Notes: generated by a model not told the origin, from the sequence alone. DNA of 63,511 nucleotides from an uncultured Clostridia bacterium (GCA_944376655.1 CALWDJ010000011.1:1-63511), one strand, 5' to 3'; shown: positions 8,073-16,218, numbered from the stretch's first letter. Numbers and translations: made by a program.

Positions 8073-8462
8073 ATGTATTACTGCAAGGAATGCGGTCGGG
8101 AATTCGAGTCCGCCGAAACAATTACCCAGACCCACGGACTTTTAAGTCCTCCGTTTGAGGAAATATATGTCTGCCCGTTCTGTTCAGGCACGGATATTTC
8201 CGCTGTTCAGTCGCTCCACTGCCGCTGCTGCGGAGCGAAACTGCCCGCCGGCGCCTCGTCCTACTGCGATGAAAACTGCCGCTCAAAGGGTGAGAAAATG
8301 CGGCGCAGGGAGGCTTCTCGCAGAAAAAGAGAGCGCAGTCTGCCGCTTAACATCATAATAAGGCAGCTTGAGGAGTACAACCGTATGAACGGAACCTCGT
8401 ACAGCTACGGTCAGTATGTGGCGCTGGTTCTCGTAAAAAGCAAAAGGGGCGGAAAAAGATGA
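8073..8462 (+). CDS. Phage-like zinc-ribbon protein
   Basis: A 129-aa protein with at least five Cys pairs: YCKECG, CPFCSG, CRCCGAKL, YCDENCR. It ends in a basic RREASRRKRERS stretch and a tail EYNRMNGTSYSYGQYVALV of the kind seen in small proteins of Clostridia prophages. AAAGGGG lies upstream of the ATG. The stop overlaps the next start (ATGA). The pair resembles the late-regulator end of a prophage early region, but no capsid, terminase or integrase is near, so this is either a relic or a domesticated pair. Confidence 0.65.
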   Translation: MYYCKECGREFESAETITQTHGLLSPPFEEIYVCPFCSGTDISAVQSLHCRCCGAKLPAGASSYCDENCRSKGEKMRRREASRRKRERSLPLNIIIRQLEEYNRMNGTSYSYGQYVALVLVKSKRGGKR

Positions 8463-8767
8463 ACGAAAAGAAAAAATATCTTTCTCTTTATATGCTCCAG
8501 CACGCGCGGATAGAACGCCTCGTCGGTATGCTTGAGACGGGCACCGGAAATCAGGCGGAATGTCTCGCCGGAATAAGAAAGGCAAACGAGCTGAGAAATG
8601 AAATCGAAAGGAAAATAAAGGAAGTTGACGGCGGGGTTTTAAGCGAGCTGCTCTATCTCAAATACGTATGCGGAAAGCCGCTGCTTGAAATCAGCTTTAT
8701 TCTCAATTACAGCGTCCGGCATACCGAAAGGCTGCACAAGAAGGCGCTTGAAAAACTGAAGCTCTGA
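8459..8767 (+). CDS. Phage-type sigma-70 region-4-like transcription regulator
   Basis: A 102-aa protein: a helical N-terminal half (RIERLVGMLETGTG, NELRNEIERKIKEV) and a C-terminal segment LYLKYVCGKPLLEISFILNYSVRHTERLHKKALEKL that reads as a sigma-70 region 4 helix-turn-helix, as in DUF1492/ArpU-like phage regulators. It overlaps the zinc-ribbon gene by 4 nt and ends 12 nt before the -35 box of the Crp/Fnr gene. A role in late phage transcription is family-based inference. Confidence 0.6.
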   Translation: MNEKKKYLSLYMLQHARIERLVGMLETGTGNQAECLAGIRKANELRNEIERKIKEVDGGVLSELLYLKYVCGKPLLEISFILNYSVRHTERLHKKALEKLKL

Positions 8768-8779
8768 TGCTCCGCGCAC

Positions 8780-8808
8780 TTGACAGGCTTTTTTAGCAGA
8801 GGTATAAT
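8780..8808 (+). promoter_or_regulatory. Perfect consensus SigA promoter of the Crp/Fnr gene
   Basis: TTGACA (8780-8785), 17-bp spacer, TATAAT (8803-8808). Its presence inside the longest open frame shows that the protein must start downstream, at the TTG at 8843. Confidence 0.92.
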
Positions 8809-8842
8809 AATATTACTTTCAGTGCGAAAGGCGGTTTTTAAA

Positions 8843-9508
8843 TTGAGCGGCAAGGAAAGCCTTTTAAAGAATCTGCCCTTCTTTGAGCATCTCTCTGATG
8901 ACGAAAAAAAGCAGGCGGACTCATATTCGTCGGTGAGGGAATATAAAAAAGGCAGCCTTATTCATTCGGGCGGCAGCGAATGCCTCGGAATGATAATGCT
9001 GATTTCCGGCGAAATACGTACATATATTTTATCCGAGGAAGGCAGGGAAATAACCCTTTTCCGTCTTTACCCGAAGGACACCTGCGTGCTTTCCGCCTCC
9101 TGCGTCATAAGCCAGATAACCTTTGACACGCATATGACCGCCGAGGCGGACTGCTCGGTGCTTGTGTTAAGCTCCGGATTTTTTTCCGCCCTCTGCGAAA
9201 AGAACATTTACGCGCGCTGCTATATGTACGAGCTGCTTACCGAACGCTTTTCGTCAGTTATGTGGACAATGCAGCAGATACTTTTCAAGGGCTTTGACCG
9301 CCGTCTCGCGGCGTTTTTGATATCGGAATACGAGCGCACGGGGCTTAAACAGATAAAAATGACCCACGAGCAGATAGCGCAGCACACAAGCTCGGCACGC
9401 GAGGTTGTGGCGCGTATGCTCAAGCGCTTTGCGGCGGACGGGCTTGTGGAGGTAAAGCGCGGCTTAATAACACTTAAAGACACGGACGCTTTAAAAAGAA
9501 TGATTTAG
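8843..9508 (+). CDS. Crp/Fnr family transcription regulator
   Basis: A 221-aa regulator with an N-terminal cyclic-nucleotide-binding-fold sensor (FFEHLSDDEKKQADSYSS, KKGSLIHSGG, LISGEIRTYIL) and a C-terminal winged helix-turn-helix HEQIAQHTSSAREVVARMLKRF. No N-terminal cluster of Fe-S cysteines is seen, although Cys residues occur in the sensor (near CLGM, TCVLSASCVI, DCSVLVL), so redox or thiol sensing is possible. The TTG start at 8843 follows AAAGGCGG and lies about 30 nt after the predicted transcript start. It sits directly before the thiol-redox operon and probably controls it. Confidence 0.9.
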   Translation: MSGKESLLKNLPFFEHLSDDEKKQADSYSSVREYKKGSLIHSGGSECLGMIMLISGEIRTYILSEEGREITLFRLYPKDTCVLSASCVISQITFDTHMTAEADCSVLVLSSGFFSALCEKNIYARCYMYELLTERFSSVMWTMQQILFKGFDRRLAAFLISEYERTGLKQIKMTHEQIAQHTSSAREVVARMLKRFAADGLVEVKRGLITLKDTDALKRMI

Positions 9509-9509
9509 A

Positions 9510-9544
9510 AATTACGCGGATTTTCACTCCGCGTAATTTTTTTT
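9510..9544 (+). terminator. Terminator of the Crp/Fnr gene
   Basis: Perfect stem aattacgcgga / tccgcgtaatt with a 7-nt loop, followed by T8. Confidence 0.93.
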
Positions 9545-9587
9545 CGAGAAATGAGACCCGGTCACGGTTCTGGCGCTTAAAAACAGG

Positions 9588-9593
9588 TAAAAT
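9588..9593 (+). promoter_or_regulatory. Possible activator-dependent -10 box of the redox operon
   Basis: TAAAAT lies 33 nt before the ccdA start but no -35 match is found 16-18 bp upstream (cggttc region). A lone -10 next to a Crp/Fnr gene suggests class II activation; this is inference. Confidence 0.4.
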
Positions 9594-9625
9594 ACATATG
9601 TAAACCGCCAAAGGAGGATAAAACC

Positions 9626-10279
9626 TTGCAGTATATCATAACATTTTTAGAGGGCGTAATATCTTTTATTTCTCCCTGTATGCTGCCCATGCTTCCGCTC
9701 TACATCTCATATTTCGCCGGCGGAGCCGATAAAAAGCACCGTACACTAATGCGCGCTGCGGCATTCGTGCTCGGTTTTACTGCTGTATTCACACTTCTCG
9801 GACTTTTCGCAGGAACGCTCGGCTCATTTCTGACAAAATACCATACAGCGGTCGGAATAGTCTGCGGAGCGGTCGTGATAGTTTTCGGGCTCAGCTATCT
9901 TGAGGTTATACGCCTGCCTTTTTTCAAAGGTATGTCAGGCGGGAAAAGCGTTACCGGAGTTGTTTCGGCGTTTTTATTCGGAGCGATATATTCGGTAAGC
10001 CTTACACCCTGCGTCGGAGCGTTTTTAGGCTCGGCGATAATGCTCGCCTCGGCTTCGGGAGAAGCGCTCAGGGGCACGCTGCTGCTGCTTGCCTATTCTT
10101 TGGGACTCGGCGTCCCGTTCCTTTTCTCTGCGGTGCTTATCGACCGGCTGTCATCCGTTTTCTCGGCGATAAAGAAGCATTACCGTGTTATAAACATTGT
10201 CTGCGGGATATTCCTTATAATCGTGGGCGTGCTTATGATGACAGGGCTTATGAATTCCCTGCTCGCACTTTTTTCCTGA
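9626..10279 (+). CDS. ccdA: CcdA-type transmembrane thiol-disulfide electron carrier
   Basis: A 217-aa, six-helix membrane protein of the CcdA/DsbD-beta family that moves reducing equivalents from cytosolic thioredoxin across the membrane. The two redox cysteines lie in FISPCMLPMLPLY (helix 1) and SLTPCVGAFLG (helix 4). TTG start with AAAGGAGG 8 nt upstream. It is first of a six-gene plus-strand operon whose next gene encodes the extracytoplasmic TlpA partner. Confidence 0.93.
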   Translation: MQYIITFLEGVISFISPCMLPMLPLYISYFAGGADKKHRTLMRAAAFVLGFTAVFTLLGLFAGTLGSFLTKYHTAVGIVCGAVVIVFGLSYLEVIRLPFFKGMSGGKSVTGVVSAFLFGAIYSVSLTPCVGAFLGSAIMLASASGEALRGTLLLLAYSLGLGVPFLFSAVLIDRLSSVFSAIKKHYRVINIVCGIFLIIVGVLMMTGLMNSLLALFS

Positions 10280-10288
10280 GGTGATTTT

Positions 10289-10843
10289 ATGAAAAAAAGC
10301 ACAAAATATATTATTATAGCGGCTGTTTTCGCCGCGGTAATGGCAGGCGCGGTTCTCGGCTACAATTTTCTTTCCGATAGGTTTTCGCCCGAAAGTAATT
10401 CGGACTCAACAGGCGGTTCCTCTGCAAAAGCCTACGACTTCACCGTGCTTGACCGGAACGGCAAAGAGGTAAAGCTCTCAGACTTTTTCGGAAAACCGGT
10501 TGTGGTAAACTTCTGGGCGACCTGGTGCGGCCCCTGCAAATCGGAGCTTCCGGCGTTTGACAGCGTATATGACGAGTTAGGCGATGAGGTTGAATTTCTT
10601 ATGGTCAACCTTACCGACGGCTTCAGGGAAACCGAACAAAGCGTAAAAGAATTCATTTCGGACGAGGGCTACAAGTTTCCGGTATACTTTGACACACAGT
10701 ACAGCGCCGCCTACGCTTACGGGGTGAGCGGCATTCCGATGTCGGTATTCATAAAAGCCGACGGCACCGTTTCGGACGCCCACGTGGGAGCTATGAGCGA
10801 GGAAGCGCTCAGAAATTACATTGACGGAATTACAGGAGGCTGA
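10289..10843 (+). CDS. TlpA/ResA-like membrane-anchored thioredoxin
   Basis: A 184-aa protein with an N-terminal signal anchor (about residues 6-24), a Ser-rich linker, and a redoxin domain holding [13 protein letters not shown] (active-site Cys80 and Cys83) and the cis-Pro region SGIPMSVFIK. It would reduce extracytoplasmic disulfides using electrons from CcdA. Nine bases separate it from ccdA. The substrate is unknown; there is no cytochrome c gene here, so a role in cytochrome maturation is unlikely. Confidence 0.9.
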   Translation: MKKSTKYIIIAAVFAAVMAGAVLGYNFLSDRFSPESNSDSTGGSSAKAYDFTVLDRNGKEVKLSDFFGKPVVVNFWATWCGPCKSELPAFDSVYDELGDEVEFLMVNLTDGFRETEQSVKEFISDEGYKFPVYFDTQYSAAYAYGVSGIPMSVFIKADGTVSDAHVGAMSEEALRNYIDGITGG

Positions 10844-10847
10844 AAAA

Positions 10848-11048
10848 ATGAAAATCACATATAATCCAGACAAAGAGGTTGTAAAAACCGTAAAGGAAGG
10901 TCTTGAGCGCACCGGCGGCTACTGCCCCTGCGTACTTGAAAGAAGCGAGGACACCAAATGTATGTGCAAGCAGTTCAGGGAGCAGATAAAGGACCCGGAT
11001 TTTGAGGGCTTCTGCCACTGTATGCTGTATTATAAATCAAAAGACTGA
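10848..11048 (+). CDS. Ferredoxin-thioredoxin reductase beta-like Fe-S protein
   Basis: A 66-aa protein with all six cysteines of the FTR catalytic subunit as three C-x-C pairs: CPC (26-28), CMC (38-40) and CHC (56-58). In plant and cyanobacterial FTR these hold a [4Fe-4S] cluster and the adjacent active-site disulfide that reduces thioredoxin with electrons from ferredoxin. The spacing differs from chloroplast FTR (short first gap, long second). GGAGG sits before the ATG at 10848. It lies immediately upstream of thioredoxin, its expected partner; no FTR alpha chain is seen. A 2[4Fe-4S] ferredoxin gene occurs 5 kb away. Confidence 0.82.
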   Translation: MKITYNPDKEVVKTVKEGLERTGGYCPCVLERSEDTKCMCKQFREQIKDPDFEGFCHCMLYYKSKD

Positions 11049-11064
11049 AAAGGAGATAATAAAA

Positions 11065-11376
11065 ATGAACGAAGTAAGACTTACAAAAAACAATTTCCGC
11101 GATGAGGTACTGAATTCCGATATTCCCGTACTGGTGGATTTCTGGGCGACATGGTGCGGCCCCTGCCGTATGGTAGCGCCTATCGTTGAGGAAATAGCCG
11201 ACGAATACGACGGCAGGATAAAGGTCGGCAAGGTAAATGTGGACGAGGAGCCCGAGCTTGCTATGCAGTTCCGCGTGGCGAGCATACCGACCCTTATGGT
11301 ATTCAAGAACGGACAGCTTGTAAATACCGCGGTAGGCTACCGCCCGAAGGCCGACATACTCGCGCTGTTTGAATAA
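11065..11376 (+). CDS. trxA: Thioredoxin
   Basis: A 103-aa cytosolic thioredoxin with [12 protein letters not shown] (Cys31, Cys34), the buried Asp in VDFWA, and the cis-Pro loop [20 protein letters not shown] lies 8 nt before the ATG. Placed between the FTR-like protein, its probable reductant, and a rhodanese. No NADPH thioredoxin reductase is encoded in the operon. Confidence 0.95.
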   Translation: MNEVRLTKNNFRDEVLNSDIPVLVDFWATWCGPCRMVAPIVEEIADEYDGRIKVGKVNVDEEPELAMQFRVASIPTLMVFKNGQLVNTAVGYRPKADILALFE

Positions 11377-11389
11377 GGACGGTTCGGTT

Positions 11390-11713
11390 ATGAGCTTATT
11401 CGGACTGCTTAAACGCCCCGATATAAACGCCGGCGTAGAGACCGCGCGCGCCGAAAAAGGAGCGGTTATACTTGATGTCCGGACCCGGCAGGAATATCGG
11501 CAGGAGAGAATCCCCGGAAGCATAAATATTCCGCTTGACGAGCTGGGTAAAATCAGCGAAAAAATCCCCGATAAATCCACGCCGGTTTTCGTGCACTGCT
11601 TAAGCGGCGCGAGAAGCAGTTCCGCCGCTAAAATATTGAAAAATGCGGGTTATACAAATGTGACCGACATAGGCGGGATTTCAAATTACAGAGGAAAAAC
11701 CGAAAGAGGATAA
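11390..11713 (+). CDS. Single-domain rhodanese
   Basis: A 107-aa rhodanese-fold protein with ILDVRTRQEY (CH2A-like) and the active-site loop VHCLSGARSS, whose Cys would carry a persulfide. It starts 13 nt after trxA and ends 3 nt before the CoA-disulfide reductase gene. A sulfur-transfer or persulfide-relay role with the neighbouring fused rhodanese is inferred. Confidence 0.9.
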   Translation: MSLFGLLKRPDINAGVETARAEKGAVILDVRTRQEYRQERIPGSINIPLDELGKISEKIPDKSTPVFVHCLSGARSSSAAKILKNAGYTNVTDIGGISNYRGKTERG

Positions 11714-11716
11714 AAT

Positions 11717-13405
11717 ATGAAGATCGTAATAGTAGGCGGCGTCGCGGGGGGAGCCTCCGCCGCCGCGAGAATAAGGCGGCTTGACGAAAGCGCGCAGATA
11801 ATAATGTTCGAGCGTTCGGGATTTGTCTCCTACGCCAACTGCGGACTGCCGTATTATATAGGCGGGGTCATAACCGACAGCGACGACCTGACCTTACAGA
11901 CCCCCGAGAGCTTCTGGGAGCGTTTCAGGATAGACGTCCGCGTCCGCCACGAGGTGACCGACATCGATACCGCCGCGAAAGCGGTGACGGTGCACGGTCT
12001 TGACACCGGAAAAATCTACACCGAAAGCTATGACAGGCTGATACTCTCTCCAGGGGCGAGACCGACCGCGCCGGATATGCCGGGACTTGACAGCGACAGG
12101 GTCTTCACCCTGCGCACGGTTGAGGATACGCTTAAAATCCGTTCCTTCATTGATGAGAAAAAGCCGTCTTCAGCCGTTGTGATAGGCGGCGGCTTTATTG
12201 GAATAGAGATGGCGGAAAACCTTTCGGCACAGGGCGCCGGGGTTACGCTTGTCGAGTACGCCGACCACATTTTGGCGCCCTTTGACGCCGATATGGCGGC
12301 ACAGCTCCACATTCTTATGGAAAAGCACGGCATAAGGCTGATGCTCCGCACAGCCGTTACCGGCTTTGAGAAAAACGGCGGCAGGGTGACCGTCAAAACC
12401 TCCTCGGGCGACATTACGGCGGATATGGCGCTGCTCGCGATAGGCGTTACCCCCGATACTTCCCTTGCCGAAAAAGCAGGACTGAAGCTCGGAATAAAGG
12501 GCGCTATCGAAGTAAATGAAAAAATGGAGACCTCCGCTCCTGACGTATATGCCGTAGGCGACGCTGTTGCAGTAAAGCATTTTGTAACAGGCGGCAGCAC
12601 ACTTATCTCGCTGGCTGGTCCGGCAAACAGGCAGGGACGCATAGCGGCGGACAATGTATGCGGCGGAAACAGCCTATACAAGGGCTCGCAGGGCTCATCG
12701 GTAATAAAGCTGTTTGATATAACCGCGGCGGCGACCGGAATAAATGAATCGGCGGCAAAGGCGGCGGGCATTGATTACGATTATGTAATACTCTCCCCCG
12801 CCTCTCACGCGACCTATTATCCGGGCGGAAAAGTAATGACCCTCAAGGTGCTTTTTGAAAACGGCACCGGAAGACTGCTCGGCGCGCAGGCGGTAGGCTA
12901 TGAGGGGGTTGACAAGCGCATTGACGTTATAGCCACGGCGATACGCGCCGGAATGAGCGCGCCGGAGCTTTGCGGGCTTGACCTCGCCTACGCCCCGCCC
13001 TATTCGTCGGCGAAGGACCCTGTCAATATGGCAGGCTTTATGATAGAAAACGTAATGACCGGAAAGGTAAAGCAGTTCGGCCTTGAAACCGAGCAATCGC
13101 TTCCGAGAGACGGCAGCGTAACACTGCTTGATACCCGCACACCCGGAGAATACTCGAGAGGCCACGCCGACGGCTTTGTGAATATTCCGGTGGACGATTT
13201 AAGGGAGCGGATCGGCGAAATACCGTCCGGCAAAAAGGTATATGTTATGTGTCAGAGCGGGCTTCGCAGCTATATCGCCTGCCGCATACTTTCGCAGAAC
13301 GGCTATGACTGCTGCAATTTCAGGGGCGGCTACCGTTTCTACGATATTGTAAAGCGGGGCGCCGCGCCGGCGCAGACCGCCTACCCCTGCGGAATGGAAA
13401 AGTAG
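11717..13405 (+). CDS. cdr: CoA-disulfide reductase / NADH oxidase-rhodanese fusion
   Basis: A 562-aa flavoprotein. Residues 1-440 form a pyridine-nucleotide disulfide oxidoreductase: FAD motif VIVGGVAGGASAAARIRRL, single redox cysteine in NCGLPYY (Cys42), NADH motif VIGGGFIGIEMAENL, and second FAD motif DVYAVGDAV. Residues about 460-550 are a rhodanese domain with active site YVMCQSGLRS. Such fusions reduce CoA disulfide or CoA-persulfide, linking NADH to low-molecular-weight thiols and sulfane sulfur. Last gene of the redox operon, followed by a 16-bp-stem hairpin. Confidence 0.93.
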   Translation: MKIVIVGGVAGGASAAARIRRLDESAQIIMFERSGFVSYANCGLPYYIGGVITDSDDLTLQTPESFWERFRIDVRVRHEVTDIDTAAKAVTVHGLDTGKIYTESYDRLILSPGARPTAPDMPGLDSDRVFTLRTVEDTLKIRSFIDEKKPSSAVVIGGGFIGIEMAENLSAQGAGVTLVEYADHILAPFDADMAAQLHILMEKHGIRLMLRTAVTGFEKNGGRVTVKTSSGDITADMALLAIGVTPDTSLAEKAGLKLGIKGAIEVNEKMETSAPDVYAVGDAVAVKHFVTGGSTLISLAGPANRQGRIAADNVCGGNSLYKGSQGSSVIKLFDITAAATGINESAAKAAGIDYDYVILSPASHATYYPGGKVMTLKVLFENGTGRLLGAQAVGYEGVDKRIDVIATAIRAGMSAPELCGLDLAYAPPYSSAKDPVNMAGFMIENVMTGKVKQFGLETEQSLPRDGSVTLLDTRTPGEYSRGHADGFVNIPVDDLRERIGEIPSGKKVYVMCQSGLRSYIACRILSQNGYDCCNFRGGYRFYDIVKRGAAPAQTAYPCGMEK

Positions 13406-13498
13406 AACCGACCGACCAGCAAATATATACAGGAAATACCCCAGCTTGAAAAAGCGTAATATCATTAAGCGAGAAATCAAAGCAACCGAATAGGACGA

Positions 13499-13544
13499 AC
13501 ACATCCCGCAGATTTATTTGAATCTGCGGGATGTGTAATTTTAT
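13499..13544. terminator. Terminator after the redox operon
   Basis: Perfect 16-bp stem acacatcccgcagatt / aatctgcgggatgtgt, loop of 6, followed on the plus strand by aattttat. It also lies between convergent genes and may serve both. Confidence 0.8.
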
Positions 13545-13558
13545 CTCATGTTTTTGTT

Positions 13559-15169
13559 TTAATCATCTATTACAAATACCATAGGCGGTGTTCCGTCTTT
13601 AGCATCGAAATCTTCAGATGCGATAGCTTTTTTCATAAACGCCATCGGTACTGCATAGCAGGAATACTGCCTGAATTCAGCAACTCTTCCAACAAGGTGC
13701 GCAGGAATTTCAATTTTTAATTGAGGAAAAATCTCCCGAAGCCAAGGCTCAAGTATATCCGCCATGAAATGCATATGCTCAATTCGTATTTTATCGAGAA
13801 TCCTGTATTCATCCGGTGTTATCACCGGAAGATTGACAAACGGTTTGCCATCTATACTGCCTAATATTCCACATTCGGTTAGATGCGGAATATCTTTACA
13901 ATACATCAAATTAAACCCCGTATTTTCAAACGGAATTCCTCTTGAAATGATATATAGAAGTTTGGCAAGTTCATCATCTTGCATTTCAATTGGTCCATGC
14001 TGATATTTGTTTAAGTCAGGTTGGGTGTCATAAATCTTCAGATCAATCGACTCGGCATTAAGAAAACCTTCAAAATACGCTCCCCGAAAGCCACCGTAAG
14101 AATATTTTGCACAACGATAACTTTCAAAATCAAAATTCTGTGGATACTGTAAACCCATAGCAATCCACCTGCCGCCGTCCGGACGCTGCGGATAGTTTTC
14201 TTTTGACGGAACAATTCGCTGCGTAGCTGTATAAATTGCCGACGAAAATAAATGCAGGATAAAATAATACTCCAGCTTTTTTCTTTTTCCTTCCGTAAGC
14301 TGCGAAAGGAAATTAGGAGTCCGCAATTTTCCAAGATATTCGTTTACGCTGCGCAAAATATCCGTGTAATGCGTTTCTACAAGCGCAATCTCCACATCTA
14401 AGCCTTTAAGACGCTGCTCCGGTTTTGTAATCATAAAGTCAGTAAAATATCTATTTCCAACCGCTTTCATTAATTCCGATGCAACCAGATCATGAACAGC
14501 ATTTTCTATGTATGCAGTAGGAATACCCAATGCTTTTGCAATTTCTACACATGTTACAGGCTTTTCATAAGCCACAATTAAAATATTTTGTTTAATTAAG
14601 TCGTTTGCTACAAGAGACCATGGCTCATCGTGAAATCCTTGGCAGCCATGACAGCTGATATCAAGCCTTTCCGGCTGATAACTTTGTTTTTCGTAAGACT
14701 CCATTTCATCAAACCCTTTCCGCATTTGTTCTCTGCCGCATGAAAGGCGGGAAAGCACTGTGCCTTTGGGTACACCGAGGCTGTCGGCAATGTCCTTAAC
14801 TTTTTCACCGTTCAGATAATGGCGTATGATGACTGTACGATACTTCTCTGCAAGATAGGCTACTTCTCTGCGAATTGATACAGCATTCGGTCTGTCGTCT
14901 GTTTCGTTTGTTTCCCACGGTTCAAATTCCTCCGGGACAAGATCAATACTGACAGTTGGCAACTTGTACTTTTTTCTAAGCATATCAAAATATTTATTGT
15001 TCAGCGCACTGCTAAGCCATAGTTTCATATCCATAATTTCTTTTGGATATTGCAGGGCAGCAAGCAGCACTTCCTGTGTCAAATCCTCGGCATCGTTAAG
15101 ATTTCCGCATTTCTTCAGTGCGATACGGAACAAATACTCCATATAATTTTGAATTTCTGAAGACTGCAT
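13559..15169 (-). CDS. ECF-like sigma factor with ~350-aa C-terminal extension
   Basis: A 536-aa protein. Residues 1-165 are a sigma-70 family core: region 2 (LFRIALKKCGNLNDAEDLTQEVLLAALQYP) and region 4 (EKYRTVIIRHYLNGEKVKDIADSLGVPKGTVLSR). ECF factors normally end here. The remaining ~350 residues begin with a CHGCQGFH cysteine pair and a winged-helix-like VTCVEIAKALGIPTAYIENAV, then a large alpha/beta part I do not recognise. It is probably a ligand- or redox-sensing module. GAGGTG precedes the ATG. The gene is visibly more AT-rich than its neighbours. No anti-sigma gene adjoins it. Confidence 0.8.
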   Translation of the reverse strand: MQSSEIQNYMEYLFRIALKKCGNLNDAEDLTQEVLLAALQYPKEIMDMKLWLSSALNNKYFDMLRKKYKLPTVSIDLVPEEFEPWETNETDDRPNAVSIRREVAYLAEKYRTVIIRHYLNGEKVKDIADSLGVPKGTVLSRLSCGREQMRKGFDEMESYEKQSYQPERLDISCHGCQGFHDEPWSLVANDLIKQNILIVAYEKPVTCVEIAKALGIPTAYIENAVHDLVASELMKAVGNRYFTDFMITKPEQRLKGLDVEIALVETHYTDILRSVNEYLGKLRTPNFLSQLTEGKRKKLEYYFILHLFSSAIYTATQRIVPSKENYPQRPDGGRWIAMGLQYPQNFDFESYRCAKYSYGGFRGAYFEGFLNAESIDLKIYDTQPDLNKYQHGPIEMQDDELAKLLYIISRGIPFENTGFNLMYCKDIPHLTECGILGSIDGKPFVNLPVITPDEYRILDKIRIEHMHFMADILEPWLREIFPQLKIEIPAHLVGRVAEFRQYSCYAVPMAFMKKAIASEDFDAKDGTPPMVFVIDD

Positions 15170-15519
15170 TTGTTCACCTCGTTTGAAAGCTTTCACCTAT
15201 AAGTCGCAGATTTTGGATTTGATTCGGTCAATTTTTAAAGTATGGCTGCAAATATATACGCAAGCTCTGTATTAAACCGCTTTTCGAGTTTAAGCCTTGT
15301 CGCATTAAAATATGCGTTCCAACTGCCCTAACAAAACGGTGTTCCGCTCTCTGAAAATGCGATATTTCCCCTAACAGCAGACTGCCTAAAAAGCAGCAAC
15401 CGGAAGGTATTCCGCCTTCCGGTTACATATCGTCCCCTTCTCTGTTAAGAACATCACGAAAAAATCCGGGGGATTTCTTTATATCCGATTGCTTACGCAA
15501 ACATCATTTAAGCCTGATG
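15170..15519. other. Intergenic region between the sigma factor gene and folT
   Basis: Holds a terminator at 15391-15424 (stem aaccggaagg / ccttccggtt, T5 on the minus strand) that fits the end of the folT transcript. No ORF, tRNA or clear promoter is seen; the sigma gene promoter could not be identified with confidence. Confidence 0.55.
15391..15424 (-). terminator. Terminator of folT
   Basis: Stem aaccggaagg / ccttccggtt, loop tattccg, followed on the minus strand by gctgcttttt. Confidence 0.7.
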
Positions 15520-16056
15520 TCATGACACAGAAAGAGGCGCGCCGACTTTCGCAAGCCTCCGCCTGACCGCGCTTTTCTCGCCGCAGCAGATATATGTCAG
15601 CGTTATCTGAATGACGGTCATTATTATCGCCTGTGTTATTCTGCCCGGGATAAGCGCTATAAAGCCCTTGTCAAACAGAACGGCTATCCACAGCGAATTC
15701 ATAAGCACCGAACCGAAAATCTGATTGATAAGCACGCTCGCGGTTATTTTGATAAAGGTCGCGTTTTTCCTTATAAACAGCGCCGTGCAAAGCGCCGTAA
15801 GCACCGCTGTGAGCGTAAAGCCCGGAAAATACGGCGGCGAGAAAAGTATGGAACCGAGCATATCGGCGACGCCCGCCACTATCATCGCCCAGGGTGTCCC
15901 GAGCATCAGCGCGGCAAATGGTATCACGATAAACGAAAAACCGAACCGCTGGTTCCAGACGCTGTAAGACATAAGCCGCTCAAGTATTATCTTGAGCGCA
16001 ATAAACAGCGCCGCCATTGTGACCGTGTAAATGTACTGCTTGCTTTTTCTGTTCAT
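15520..16056 (-). CDS. folT: Folate ECF transporter S component
   Basis: A 178-aa, about six-helix membrane protein of the FolT family, the substrate-binding S component for folates that shares an energizing EcfA-A'-T module encoded elsewhere. Typical parts are the N-terminal AALFIALKIILERL helix, FGFSFIVIPFAALMLGTPWAM, VADMLGS and the PGRITQ motif near the C terminus. AAGGAGG lies 7 nt before the ATG. A THF riboswitch directly upstream confirms the folate link. Confidence 0.95.
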   Translation of the reverse strand: MNRKSKQYIYTVTMAALFIALKIILERLMSYSVWNQRFGFSFIVIPFAALMLGTPWAMIVAGVADMLGSILFSPPYFPGFTLTAVLTALCTALFIRKNATFIKITASVLINQIFGSVLMNSLWIAVLFDKGFIALIPGRITQAIIMTVIQITLTYICCGEKSAVRRRLAKVGAPLSVS

Positions 16057-16097
16057 AAAAAAACCTCCTTATTACCCGTTTTACCGATAATAAGGAG
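16057..16097 (-). promoter_or_regulatory. Riboswitch expression platform: SD-sequestering hairpin / terminator
   Basis: Minus strand perfect 10-bp inverted repeat CTCCTTATTA (16097-16088) / TAATAAGGAG (16074-16065) followed by seven T. The second arm contains the folT ribosome site, so the hairpin can hide AAGGAGG and also acts as a terminator-like structure. Confidence 0.85.
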
Positions 16098-16118
16098 ATT
16101 AAAATCTGCGATATTAGC

Positions 16119-16218
16119 CGGCAGCGGGATGCGACAGCCGGACCGCGGATATACCTTCGTCTGCCGGGCAACTCCCCGTCCCGACAGCACTTAACGCCTG
16201 ACCGTCTACTCTGCGTAT
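16119..16218 (-). ncRNA. Tetrahydrofolate (THF) riboswitch
   Basis: Read on the minus strand it shows the conserved THF aptamer segments in order: AGAGTAG, CGTTAAGTG, GACGGGGAGTTG, ACGAAG, GCGGT, GCATCCCGCTGC. The 5' GCAG pairs with the 3' CTGC to close P1. It lies between a consensus promoter (16225-16253) and the folT expression platform. THF binding is expected to lower folT expression. Confidence 0.95.

Noticed and set aside
8073-9508. An intact prophage around the zinc-ribbon and sigma-like genes
   Set aside because: No integrase, terminase, portal or capsid genes within 8 kb on either side.
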